Source: Pseudomonadota bacterium (GTDB taxonomy: Bacteria; Pseudomonadota; Gammaproteobacteria; Burkholderiales; Ferrovaceae). From it: a stretch of DNA of 42,528 nt. Positions 1 to 8,684 of the stretch are shown piece after piece; the stretch's first letter is position 1; each line of letters opens with the position of its first letter. Position numbers and translations under genes: made by a program. The stretch is from assembly GCA_028873535.1 (NCBI GenBank), contig JAGWIJ010000013.1:1-42528 (forward strand). Reading direction: 5' to 3'. A model generated the notes under the pieces. It made no database searches. It saw only the letters and a program-made list of their open reading frames with translations, and was not told where the DNA came from.

Positions 1-789
1 GAAGGGCCGCGCAGCGGCGCTGCGTACCGCCAGCAGGGCCCAGGCAATGGCCAGCAACAGCGCCAGCAGCGCTGCCAGCGCCAGCCCGCGGAGCAGTCCC
101 AGCCACACGACCGGCAGTCCGAACAGCAGCAGCAGCAGGCCCAGCAGCACGACCACCAGCATCAGCACCGCCGCGATGCCCAGGTACTTGGGCAGAGTCA
201 GCGAGACGTCCTGCAGGTCGGGCAACTGCGGCCAGTAGTCGTTGAAGGGCAGCGCGGTCTCGATCTGGCAGCGGCGGACATGGCGGATGAAGTCGGCCTC
301 GCCGTGCACCGCGTCGCCGCCGACCGCGTGCGCCAGCAGCGTGCGCCACTGGATTTCCATGGCCTGCCAGATCTCCGCCAGCCAGCTGTCGAGTTCGCCA
401 TCGCCGCCGCTGCAGGCGTCGAATTCGGCCGTCCACAGCAGCCAGGCACAGGGCAGGCGGTCGACTGCCTGCGGCAGCAGGGGATCGGTCTGCAGCAGCA
501 CCCCGAGCAGGGTATCGCCACCCTGGCGGCCATTGAAGGGCAGGTCGTCGATCACCACCAGGCGCGTGAAGTGGGTGCGCTTGCTGCGCGCGAAGGGACT
601 GCGGCTGCAGGGACTGTAGACGCCGTCGCCGGCGCCAGGGCGCGCCAGCCATTCGCCATTGGGCAGGGTGGCCAGCAGTTCGGCCACGCACTGGCGGTGC
701 GAGACCACACGGCCGCCGGGCTCGACCACGCCCTCGCGCAGCGGCATCAGCACGGTGAGGAAGTAGTGCCCGGCGTCGTAGTTGGCCAT
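1..789 (-). CDS. conserved hypothetical membrane protein (partial, C-terminus beyond window)
   Basis: The frame is open from an ATG at 789 down to base 1 (263 codons, no stop), so the C-terminus lies outside the window. It starts MANYDAGHYFLTVLMPLRE. A soluble region of about 195 residues contains THFTRLVVIDDLPFNGR (72-88) and LPCAWLLWTAEFDA (112-125). Two strongly hydrophobic stretches follow, at about 203-228 and 230-255, so the soluble part is probably anchored by a C-terminal helical hairpin. I do not recognise a named family. The HF-x-R-x-V-V-I and LLW-x-x-x-F-D motifs also occur in the gene just upstream, which ends 10 bases before this start, so the two are probably co-transcribed and share a fold. 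The function is unknown. The start is supported by the short intergenic gap and by protein-like composition throughout. Confidence 0.75.
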   Translation of the reverse strand, partial: MANYDAGHYFLTVLMPLREGVVEPGGRVVSHRQCVAELLATLPNGEWLARPGAGDGVYSPCSRSPFARSKRTHFTRLVVIDDLPFNGRQGGDTLLGVLLQTDPLLPQAVDRLPCAWLLWTAEFDACSGGDGELDSWLAEIWQAMEIQWRTLLAHAVGGDAVHGEADFIRHVRRCQIETALPFNDYWPQLPDLQDVSLTLPKYLGIAAVLMLVVVLLGLLLLLFGLPVVWLGLLRGLALAALLALLLAIAWALLAVRSAAARPF

Positions 790-799
790 GAGCGGCGGG

Positions 800-1438
800 T
801 CAGACTTCGCTGTCGCCGGCCAGACGGCGCGCCGCGAATTCGGTATCCAGACTCGCCACTGGCGCCGGTCCGCGCGACCCCAGGTCGCCTTGCACCTTGC
901 GCAGGCTGGCGCGGTACTCGCGCGCGAATTCGGCGGCGGTCTGCTGGCCGTGCACGGTGCCCAGGCGACGCAACTCCTGCAGCACGCGCAGCGCGCCCTT
1001 GATATCGCGCTGCGAGGCGCCGGGTGTGGCGTTGTAGTAGTAGTCGGTGTCGATCTGGTTGTGGACGATGTAGTCCTTGAAGGGCGTGATCGGCAGCGAG
1101 TGCGGATAGCCCACCGAGGTGTACCAGAACAGGTCGAGGCCGGCCGGGATGCCATCGGAAAAGGCGTCGATGTACTGGTCCCAGGTACCGTTGAAATTGC
1201 TGCAGAACAACAGATAGTCGTGCTGCAGCGCGGGCCGGCCCTGGCCGAGGTCGGGCCAGTCCTGGCGCCGGATGATGACCCAGCGCGCAAAGTGGATCAG
1301 GCTGAGGCCCAGCAGACCGGCCAGCTGGCTGGGCAGCGCGCGCCCGGCCTGGTAGATCAACGCCTGCAACCACGCCATGCCGGGCCTGATCGGTGTCAGC
1401 ACGTTCATCGCATAGGCCTTGCCGGCGAGATTCGACAC
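800..1438 (-). CDS. conserved hypothetical protein, GTG start
   Basis: A 212-residue soluble protein beginning at GTG (1438). An AGGAGG ribosome-binding sequence sits five bases upstream, which fixes this unusual start. Residues about 47-110 hold HFARWVIIRR, then HDYLLFCSNFNGTWDQYIDAFSDGIP, then a tyrosine-rich stretch near IDTDYYYNATPGAS. The HFARWV and LLFCSNFNG segments parallel THFTRLVVI and LLWTAEFDA of the downstream gene (1-789), so the pair may be divergent copies of one alpha/beta domain. No signal peptide or clear transmembrane segment is seen. I cannot assign a function. Co-occurrence with the membrane-anchored partner suggests a two-component complex, which is inference. Confidence 0.8.
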   Translation of the reverse strand: MSNLAGKAYAMNVLTPIRPGMAWLQALIYQAGRALPSQLAGLLGLSLIHFARWVIIRRQDWPDLGQGRPALQHDYLLFCSNFNGTWDQYIDAFSDGIPAGLDLFWYTSVGYPHSLPITPFKDYIVHNQIDTDYYYNATPGASQRDIKGALRVLQELRRLGTVHGQQTAAEFAREYRASLRKVQGDLGSRGPAPVASLDTEFAARRLAGDSEV

Positions 1439-1521
1439 CGCTGCCTCCTGCCTCTGATGTGAGGGATTCTTAATCTAGCACAGCGCGCGCAGCGCGGAGC
1501 GTCCGCAGCTGGGGTCAGCGT

Positions 1522-1932
1522 TCAGATGCCGCGCACCCAGGTCCATTGCAGCGGTGCGGCGCCGGTGGCGCACAGGGCGTCGAGCCGGCACGGCGGCAAC
1601 GGCCGGCAGCGCGCCAGCCAGGCGGCAGCCGCGCGCCCGAGACGTGCACGCTTGCGCGCGCCGATGCTGGCCAGCGCCCCGCCGTAGTCTGCGGTGGCTC
1701 GCCAGCGCACCTCGACAAACACCAGCACCTCGCCTTCGCGCGCGATCAGATCGACCTCGACGCCCGCCACGCGCAGATTGCGTGCCACGATGTGCAGCCC
1801 CTGGGATTGCAGGAACCGCGCCGCATCAAACTCGGCGGCACGACCTGCGCGCAGGTGGGGGGCGAGACCGTGCTCTGGTGGCGGTGGCGGTGGCGGTGGC
1901 GGTGGCGGTGGCGGTGGCGAGGATGGGAGCAT
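1522..1932 (-). CDS. yraN: YraN/UPF0102 family nuclease-like protein with polyproline N-terminus
   Basis: The protein has 136 residues from the ATG at 1932. The body matches YraN (UPF0102), a small protein with a restriction-endonuclease-like fold and unproven cellular role: GRAAEFDAARFLQSQGLHIVARNLR, then GVEVDLIAREGEVLVFVEVRWR, which carries the E/D...E-x-K/R type core. Family members are usually 110-130 residues. The extra length here is the N-terminus MLPSS followed by 14 consecutive prolines, encoded by seven copies of a 6-base repeat (1877-1918). A frame continues further upstream, but that stretch is antisense to rsmI and does not look like YraN. An alternative start after the prolines cannot be excluded. 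The gene is divergent from rsmI, a common pairing in proteobacteria. Confidence 0.85.
   Translation of the reverse strand: MLPSSPPPPPPPPPPPPPPEHGLAPHLRAGRAAEFDAARFLQSQGLHIVARNLRVAGVEVDLIAREGEVLVFVEVRWRATADYGGALASIGARKRARLGRAAAAWLARCRPLPPCRLDALCATGAAPLQWTWVRGI
1877..1918. repeat. perfect hexanucleotide tandem repeat (GGTGGC)x7
   Basis: Seven uninterrupted copies of GGTGGC on the plus strand. On the minus strand they read as alternating CCA and CCG, giving 14 prolines at residues 6-19 of YraN. Slippage by whole units would add or remove Pro-Pro pairs without shifting the frame. Confidence 0.95.
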
Positions 1933-2019
1933 GGCAGGAGGGCGTGACCGGGACAGACTCCGATGCTGCGCGTCGCGCGCCGCCACGCAGCGCATGAACA
2001 GCGCGATACACTCGCCGTC

Positions 2020-2949
2020 ATGTCGACGCTCCCAGCCCCTGCAGTCACCCCCGGCGCGCTCCACGTAGTCGCCACCCCGATCGGCAATCTGGCCGACCTC
2101 AGCCCGCGCGCGCGCGCCGTCCTGGCCGGGGTCGATCTGGTGGCGGCGGAGGACACGCGCCATAGCGGGCAGTTGCTGCAGCAGTTCGGTATCCAGGCCC
2201 GGCTGGTGGCCTTGCACGAACACAATGAGGCGCAGGCCTCACTGCAGCTGCTGGCGAGGTTGCAGGAAGGCGCCAGCGTGGCCCTGGTCTGCGATGCGGG
2301 CACACCGGCGGTGAGCGATCCGGGCGCACGCCTGGTGGCGCTGGCGCACGCGCATGGCATCACGGTGCTGGCGATCGCCGGCCCCAGCGCACTGACCGCA
2401 GCGCTGTCGGTGGCCGGCCTGGGCCAGCTGCCGATCAGCTTCCACGGCTTTCTGCCGCCCAAACCCAAGGCGCGCCAGCAGGCACTGGCGGCGTTGGCCG
2501 GCGTGACGGGCACGCTGGTGTTCTATGAGGCGCCGCATCGCATCGAGGAGATGTGCGCGGACCTGGCGCTGGCATTCGGCGGCACGCGCGACGTGGTGCT
2601 GTCGCGCGAGCTGACCAAGCGCTTCGAATCCAGCCATCGCTGCCGCCTGGATCAGGTCGTGGCCTGGCTGGCGGCCGACGCCGACCACCGCCGCGGCGAA
2701 TTCGTGCTGGTGGTCGAGGGTGCGCCGGCAAGTACCGGCGACGACGGGCTGGTGGAAGGCCAGCGCGTGTTCGGCGTGCTGCGCGAATCGCTCAGCCTGT
2801 CGGAGGCGGTCCGTGTGGCGGCGCGCATCAGCGGCGCCAGACGCAGCGCGCTGTATGCCTGGGCGCAGACCTTGGCGTCCGCTGGCGATGACACCGGCCG
2901 CACGCCGGACCCGGGCGAGACCGACGACACCGACGAGGCAGCGCCATGA
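2020..2949 (+). CDS. rsmI: 16S rRNA (cytidine1402-2'-O)-methyltransferase RsmI
   Basis: 309 residues. RsmI uses S-adenosylmethionine to 2'-O-methylate C1402 in the decoding centre of 16S rRNA. Family signatures are clear: LHVVATPIGNLADLSPRA (14-31), AAEDTRHSGQLL (42-53), LVCDAGTPAVSDPGARLV and an EAPHRIEEM segment. The ATG at 2020 is chosen because its product begins a few residues before VVATPIGNL, as in the family. A longer frame from 1963 would only add residues lying opposite yraN's upstream region. The C-terminal tail after about residue 285 is acidic and poorly conserved. The stop overlaps the next gene's start as ATGA, so the two are translationally coupled. Confidence 0.95.
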   Translation: MSTLPAPAVTPGALHVVATPIGNLADLSPRARAVLAGVDLVAAEDTRHSGQLLQQFGIQARLVALHEHNEAQASLQLLARLQEGASVALVCDAGTPAVSDPGARLVALAHAHGITVLAIAGPSALTAALSVAGLGQLPISFHGFLPPKPKARQQALAALAGVTGTLVFYEAPHRIEEMCADLALAFGGTRDVVLSRELTKRFESSHRCRLDQVVAWLAADADHRRGEFVLVVEGAPASTGDDGLVEGQRVFGVLRESLSLSEAVRVAARISGARRSALYAWAQTLASAGDDTGRTPDPGETDDTDEAAP

Positions 2950-3695
2950 TCCAGCTGTATCGCTTCCGCTGCTCGCACTTCTGCGAAAAGGCCAGCTGGG
3001 CGCTGGACTACAAGGGCCTGGCGTGGGAAGCAGTGGACCTGGTCCCGGGCCGGCATGCCGCCATCATCCGCCGGCTGGCACCGCGCAGTTCAGTGCCGCT
3101 GCTGCGCGATGGCGATTCGGTGGTGCAGGGCTCGAGCGAGATCATCACTTATCTCGACCAACGCTACGAGGGTCCGCGCCTGACGCCGACCGAAGCGCAG
3201 GCAGCCAGCCTGGCGCTGGAGTGGGAACGCTACCTGGAATCGGAAGTGGGCGTGCCCTTGCGGCTGTGGTTCTACCACCAGCTGCTGCCCGACCGCGAAG
3301 CCTGCCTGGATTTCCTGCTGGAGGGTGCGCCGCGCTCGGCGCGCCTGGTGTACCGCTTCACCTGGCCGCTGCTGCGGCGCCGGATGCGGCGCTTCCTGAA
3401 AATCGACGCCGCCAACGCCGACGCCGCCGAGCAGCGCATGCGTGCCGCCTTCGATCGCCTGGACGGGACGCTGGCGCAGCACCGCTATCTGGTCGCCGAG
3501 CGCTTCACGCGTGCCGACCTGTGTGCCGCCGCGCTGCTGTCCCGGCTGTGCCTGCCACCGACGGCCGGGCTGGGTGCGGACGGCGCCGGACCGCCGCCAC
3601 CCGAGGCGATCCGTGCGCTGCGCGCCGAACTGCAGCAGCGCCCCTTCTATCGCTGGATCGTCGCGCTGCGCGCGCAGCGCCAGCCGCCGGCGTAG
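2946..3695 (+). CDS. glutathione S-transferase family protein
   Basis: 249 residues. The N-terminal thioredoxin-like domain (1-75) carries YRFRCSHFCEKASWAL, with cysteines at 9 and 13, the SVPLL turn with the expected cis-proline (Pro51), and GSSEIITYLD, the glutathione gamma-glutamyl-binding motif. A helical C-terminal domain follows (about 85-245), including RYLVAERFTRADLCAAALL, which resembles the N-capping box region of GSTs. The SHFCEK motif suggests a cysteine-type (omega/beta-like) enzyme acting in thiol transfer or reduction rather than a Ser/Tyr-type conjugating enzyme, but the substrate is unknown. It overlaps rsmI by 4 bases (ATGA). Confidence 0.85.
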   Translation: MIQLYRFRCSHFCEKASWALDYKGLAWEAVDLVPGRHAAIIRRLAPRSSVPLLRDGDSVVQGSSEIITYLDQRYEGPRLTPTEAQAASLALEWERYLESEVGVPLRLWFYHQLLPDREACLDFLLEGAPRSARLVYRFTWPLLRRRMRRFLKIDAANADAAEQRMRAAFDRLDGTLAQHRYLVAERFTRADLCAAALLSRLCLPPTAGLGADGAGPPPPEAIRALRAELQQRPFYRWIVALRAQRQPPA

Positions 3696-3723
3696 GCGCG
3701 GCGCTGGCGCGAGATCAGGAAGA

Positions 3724-4209
3724 TCAGTCGCGGAAGTTGTTGAACTGCAGCGGCTGCTCGGTGATCTCCTTGCGCAGCAGCGCGATCGCCTCCTGCAGGA
3801 TGTCGCGCTTGGCGCCGGTGATGCGCACCGTCTCGCCCTGGATCGCGCCCTGCACCTTGAGCTTGCTGTCCTTGAGCAGGCGGATGATCTTCTTGGCCAG
3901 CTCGGTGGCCACGCCGACCTTGATGGTGACCTCCTGCTTGACCTTGCCGCCGCTCACCTTTTCGATGGTGCCGGCCTCGACCGTGCGGATGTCGATGGCG
4001 CGCTTGGTGAGCTTGGCGTTGAGCACGTCCTTGACCTGGTCGAGCTTGAAGTCATCATCGGCAAACACCGTGAGCACGAAGTCCTTCTGCTCGACGCGCG
4101 CGTCGGAACCCTTGAAGTCGAATCGGGTGCTGACTTCCTTGTTGGTCTGGTCGACCGCGTTCTTCAGTTCCTGCTTGTCGACTTCGGAAACGACATCGAA
4201 TGACGGCAT
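3724..4209 (-). CDS. yajQ: YajQ family nucleotide-binding (cyclic di-GMP) protein
   Basis: 161 residues, the normal family length. It begins [21 protein letters not shown] and contains [22 protein letters not shown], both hallmarks of YajQ/DUF520. YajQ proteins have two ferredoxin-like domains and bind nucleotides. Members in Xanthomonas and Pseudomonas bind cyclic di-GMP and affect virulence gene expression; whether this one does is not visible from sequence. It lies 102 bases downstream of argG on the same strand, with GC-rich palindromes between them, so it may be read from the argG transcript or from its own promoter. Confidence 0.93.
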   Translation of the reverse strand: MPSFDVVSEVDKQELKNAVDQTNKEVSTRFDFKGSDARVEQKDFVLTVFADDDFKLDQVKDVLNAKLTKRAIDIRTVEAGTIEKVSGGKVKQEVTIKVGVATELAKKIIRLLKDSKLKVQGAIQGETVRITGAKRDILQEAIALLRKEITEQPLQFNNFRD

Positions 4210-4254
4210 GGCATTGCTCCTCGAAACTGACGCGCCGCCGGCACACCCGGGGTG

Positions 4255-4305
4255 GCCGGGCGCGCCCGGCGGCGCTGGCTGATGGGGTGCCCGCCGGCGG
4301 CGGGC
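4255..4305. other. two GC-rich palindromes between argG and yajQ
   Basis: A perfect 16-base palindrome lies at 4255-4270 (GCCGGGCG and its complement). A stem of GCCCGCC/GGCGGGC with a 3-base loop lies at 4289-4305, just after the argG stop on the minus strand. Neither is followed by a T-run, so they are more likely mRNA-stabilising or attenuating structures than classical terminators. Confidence 0.5.
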
Positions 4306-4311
4306 CTGTGC

Positions 4312-5529
<1,218 letters not shown>

Positions 5530-5621
5530 GTTTGCAAACCCGTGCCGAAAGACGCAAAACGGTCATGATACCGCGTCATGGCGCCTCGCTGCAGCGCAAG
5601 AAGCAAAGCCTTCGGCAAAGC

Positions 5622-6536
5622 TCAAGCCCGGGCCCTGACCGGGCGCGGAAGGGCCGGCAGCAGTCCCAGGCTGAGCGCCGTACCGCTGAGCACCAGGGCC
5701 ATGCCGGCCAGCGTGACCGGGGTGATGTGCTCGTGCAGCAGCGCGACGCCCCACAGCGTTGCCGCCAGCGGCACCAGGAAGGTCACGGTCACGGCGCGTC
5801 CGCTGCCTTCGTCGGCCACCAGCCGGAAATACAGGGCATAGGCGAGTCCGGTGCAGACCAGTCCCAGCAGGCCCACCGCCACCAGGGCCTGCCACAGCGA
5901 CGCGTCCAGTACCGGCAGCGGCGCCTGCGTGCGCCAGGCACCGGCCAGTACCGGCGGCAGCAGCATCAGGGTGGCGGCCAGCAGGCTGCCGGCCGCCGTG
6001 CCCAGCGGCGCAAGCCCGTCGCCATGGCGACGCATGTGCACGGCCGCAAAGCCATAGCAGGCGGCCGCAGCGAGCCCGCCGGCAACGCCGGCCAGCAGGC
6101 GCGGCGTCGGAGTCGCCGGTCCCAGTCCCACCAGCACGGCCACCCCCAGCACACCGACGGCGAAGCCGGCCAGGCGCTGCGCGCTGAGGCGTTCGCCGCT
6201 CAGCAGGCGGCCGAAGGCGGCGGCAAACAGCGGCGCCATGGCGTTCATGATTGCGAGGTAGGCCGACGGCGCGCGCGCCGCCGCCCAGGCGAACAGGAAG
6301 AAGGGCAGCGCCGAATTGAAGAACCCCACCACGAAATGAAAGCCCAGCCGCTGGCGCCACTGCAGCGGAACGCCAGCGGCGCGCGCAGCCGTGCACAGCA
6401 GCGCGGCGCCCAGTGCCACGCGCGTCCAGGCCGTCAGCGCCGGGCTGAAATGGGGTGCCGTCACGCGCAGGAAAATGAAGCTCATTCCCCAGATGCCGGC
6501 GAGCGCGAGCAGACGCAGCAGGCTCGGCAGGGTCAT
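5622..6536 (-). CDS. EamA/DMT family transporter (probable metabolite exporter)
   Basis: 304 residues, almost entirely hydrophobic, with about ten predicted transmembrane helices in two EamA repeats (roughly 6-135 and 148-290). It begins MTLPSLLRLLALAGIWGMSFIFLR, a typical EamA opening, and ends with the GMALVLSGTALSL-type last helix. The DMT superfamily exports amino acids or other small metabolites; the substrate cannot be read from the sequence. The gene is divergent from a LysR regulator at 6752, an arrangement usual for a regulator and its exporter target. A helix-by-helix assignment was not computed. Confidence 0.88.
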   Translation of the reverse strand: MTLPSLLRLLALAGIWGMSFIFLRVTAPHFSPALTAWTRVALGAALLCTAARAAGVPLQWRQRLGFHFVVGFFNSALPFFLFAWAAARAPSAYLAIMNAMAPLFAAAFGRLLSGERLSAQRLAGFAVGVLGVAVLVGLGPATPTPRLLAGVAGGLAAAACYGFAAVHMRRHGDGLAPLGTAAGSLLAATLMLLPPVLAGAWRTQAPLPVLDASLWQALVAVGLLGLVCTGLAYALYFRLVADEGSGRAVTVTFLVPLAATLWGVALLHEHITPVTLAGMALVLSGTALSLGLLPALPRPVRARA

Positions 6537-6727
6537 GGACAGGCACCTTCAGCGGCAGGGGGGACGGCGGAATTGGGCGGGCGGGCGGCAGCGGCTGGGG
6601 TCACTGGAGGGGCATCCTCGAAATGTCGGCAAGGTGAAAACGCCGGCCGCCTGCTGTGCGGCAGCCGATGCGTGGGTTACTGTAGCGACCCGGGTCCGCC
6701 CGGCACCAGCGACGATTTCTAATCAGA

Positions 6728-6738
6728 CGGCTTAGCCG
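6728..6738. promoter_or_regulatory. short palindrome upstream of LysR gene
   Basis: CGGCT-T-AGCCG, a perfect 11-base palindrome ending 13 bases before the LysR start, in the 215-base divergent region between the EamA and LysR genes. The position suits autoregulation by the LysR protein. It is a candidate operator only; the classic T-N11-A pattern was not clearly found. Confidence 0.3.
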
Positions 6739-6751
6739 GATTCATCGGACC

Positions 6752-7738
6752 ATGTCGACCGACGCCCTCCCCGACTTCGTGGACCTGCACACCTTCGTGG
6801 TGGCTGCGCGCTGGATGCACCTGACGCGCGCCGCCACCGAACTTCACGTCACCCAGGGCGCCGTATCCCAGCGCATCAAGCAGCTCGAGCTGCGCCTGGG
6901 GACGGCGCTGTTCGTGCGCACCGGGCGGGAGCTGCAACTGACGCCGGCAGGGCATGCGGTGCGCCAGAAGGCCGAGGTGCTGCTGGCACAGCGCGACACG
7001 CTGTTCGGTGCCAGCCCCGCCGAAGCGGCGGCACTGCCGGGCATCCGCGTGATCGTCAACACCACGCCCTCGCTGGCGCGTGGCTGGCTGCTGCCGCGCT
7101 TCCCAGCCTTCCATCGCGAGCATCCGGGCATCGCGCTGCAGATCTCGTGCGCCGCCAGCTTCACGCTGTTCCGCGACAGCCACGCCGAGATCGCGATCCG
7201 CCTGGGCTCGGGCCAATGGCCGCAGGTCGATGCCACGCCGCTGATGGATGAATGGATGTTTCCGGCCATGTCGCCGGCCATGCCAGCGGCCGCCATGCCA
7301 CAAGGCAGCGACTGGTCGTCGGCTCACCTGCTGGAGTACCTCGGCGAACCCTGGTCGATGTGGTTGCCGGAAGGCATGCGCGTGGCGGCACCGGTGTTGC
7401 GCGTGAACGACAGTCTGGTGCTGATGGAAGCCTGCCAGGAAGGACTCGGCATCGCGCTGCTGCGCCACCGGGTGGCGGGCGCCGCCGTGGCAGCCGGCCG
7501 GCTGCTGCGCCTGCCGGAGGCGGCGCGCCCGGCGCCCTATACCTACTGGCTGGTCACGCCACGCAATGACAGCCTGTCGGTGCAGGCGCGCGATGCGCGC
7601 GCGCGCGTGGCCGACTGGCTGTTCCGGCAGGCCGCCGACGATCCCGGACCGGACCAGGAACAGCTGGACGACGCCATCGGCGTGCCCGTCGGCGGCGCGA
7701 TCGAGGACGTGCCGGTGAATCAGGCTCAGCTGTTCTGA
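6752..7738 (+). CDS. LysR family transcriptional regulator (GcvA-like)
   Basis: 328 residues. The N-terminal winged helix-turn-helix is FVDLHTFVVAARWMHLTRAATELHVTQGAVSQRIKQLE (about 8-47); the VTQGAVSQRIKQLE recognition helix is of the GcvA/AmpR subtype. The substrate-binding domain spans about 95-300. The last 25 residues are polar and probably disordered. The gene is divergent from the EamA exporter, its likely target. Its 3' end overlaps the 3' end of argF by 13 bases in convergent orientation, so the two transcripts can pair at their ends. The effector is unknown. Confidence 0.9.
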   Translation: MSTDALPDFVDLHTFVVAARWMHLTRAATELHVTQGAVSQRIKQLELRLGTALFVRTGRELQLTPAGHAVRQKAEVLLAQRDTLFGASPAEAAALPGIRVIVNTTPSLARGWLLPRFPAFHREHPGIALQISCAASFTLFRDSHAEIAIRLGSGQWPQVDATPLMDEWMFPAMSPAMPAAAMPQGSDWSSAHLLEYLGEPWSMWLPEGMRVAAPVLRVNDSLVLMEACQEGLGIALLRHRVAGAAVAAGRLLRLPEAARPAPYTYWLVTPRNDSLSVQARDARARVADWLFRQAADDPGPDQEQLDDAIGVPVGGAIEDVPVNQAQLF

Positions 7739-8640
7739 CGGCCCAGCAACAGGTACTCCATCAGCGCCTTCTGGGCGTGCAGGCGGTTCTCGGCCTCGTC
7801 CCACACCACAGACTGCGGGCCTTCGAGCACCTCGTGCGAGACTTCCTCGCCGCGGTGCGCCGGCAGGCAGTGCATGAACAGGGCCTCGGGATGGGCCTGC
7901 GCCATCATCTCGGCATCGACCTGGAAATCGGCGAAGTCCTTCTTGCGTTCGTCGGTCTCGGCCTCGAATCCCATGCTGGTCCACACGTCGGTAGTGACCA
8001 GATCGGCGCCGCGTGCCGCCTCCATCGGGTCCTCGAAGGTGGTCAGGAAGGCCGCTTCTTCCGCAGCGATGCGCGCGGGATCGGGGCCGTAGCCTCCGGG
8101 CGCCGCCAGGTGCAGGCGGAAATCGAACAGCCGTGCCGCCTGCAGCCAGGTGTAGAACATGTTGTTGGCATCGCCGATCCAGGCCACGGTGCGGCCCTGG
8201 ATGGTGTCGCGGTGCTCGAGCCAGGTGTAGATGTCGGCCAGGATCTGGCAGGGATGGTATTCGTTGGTCAGACCGTTGATCACGGGCACGCGCGAGAACT
8301 GTGCGAAGCGTTCGATGATGGTCTGGTCGTAGGTGCGGATCATCACCAGATCGACCATGCGGCTGATCACCCGGGCCACGTCTTCGATCGGCTCGCCGCG
8401 CCCGAGCTGGGTGTCGCCGCGCGTGAGATTGATCGACGATCCGCCAAGCTGGTGGATGCCGGCCTCGAAGGAAACCCGGGTGCGCGTGGACTGCTTCTCG
8501 AACACCATCGCCAGCATGCGATCCTGCAGCGGGTGATGGATGACGTAGTTCTTGAACAGCTGCTTGATGTGGCGCGTGCGTGCGAACAGGTACTCGTGTT
8601 CTTCGCGGGAAAGATCGGTGAGCTGCAGAAAGTGCTTCAA
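7726..8640 (-). CDS. argF: ornithine carbamoyltransferase (TTG start)
   Basis: 304 residues. It converts ornithine and carbamoyl phosphate to citrulline. The three family signatures are intact: STRTR (51-55) for carbamoyl phosphate, HPCQ (129-132), and HCLPAHR (257-263) for ornithine and catalysis. The frame has no ATG or GTG near the family's N-terminus. The product must begin MKHFLQLTDLSREEHEYLF, and the codon there is TTG (8638-8640) with an AAGGAA ribosome-binding sequence seven to eight bases upstream. The frame stays open far beyond, but that stretch is antisense-frame sequence inside argD. It lies 44 bases after argD on the same strand, so the two form an argD-argF operon. Its end overlaps the convergent LysR gene. 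Confidence 0.95.
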   Translation of the reverse strand: MKHFLQLTDLSREEHEYLFARTRHIKQLFKNYVIHHPLQDRMLAMVFEKQSTRTRVSFEAGIHQLGGSSINLTRGDTQLGRGEPIEDVARVISRMVDLVMIRTYDQTIIERFAQFSRVPVINGLTNEYHPCQILADIYTWLEHRDTIQGRTVAWIGDANNMFYTWLQAARLFDFRLHLAAPGGYGPDPARIAAEEAAFLTTFEDPMEAARGADLVTTDVWTSMGFEAETDERKKDFADFQVDAEMMAQAHPEALFMHCLPAHRGEEVSHEVLEGPQSVVWDEAENRLHAQKALMEYLLLGRQNS

Positions 8641-8684
8641 GTTCTGTTTCCTTGCGATCGGCGGCGGAGCGGCGACGAGGCCGC

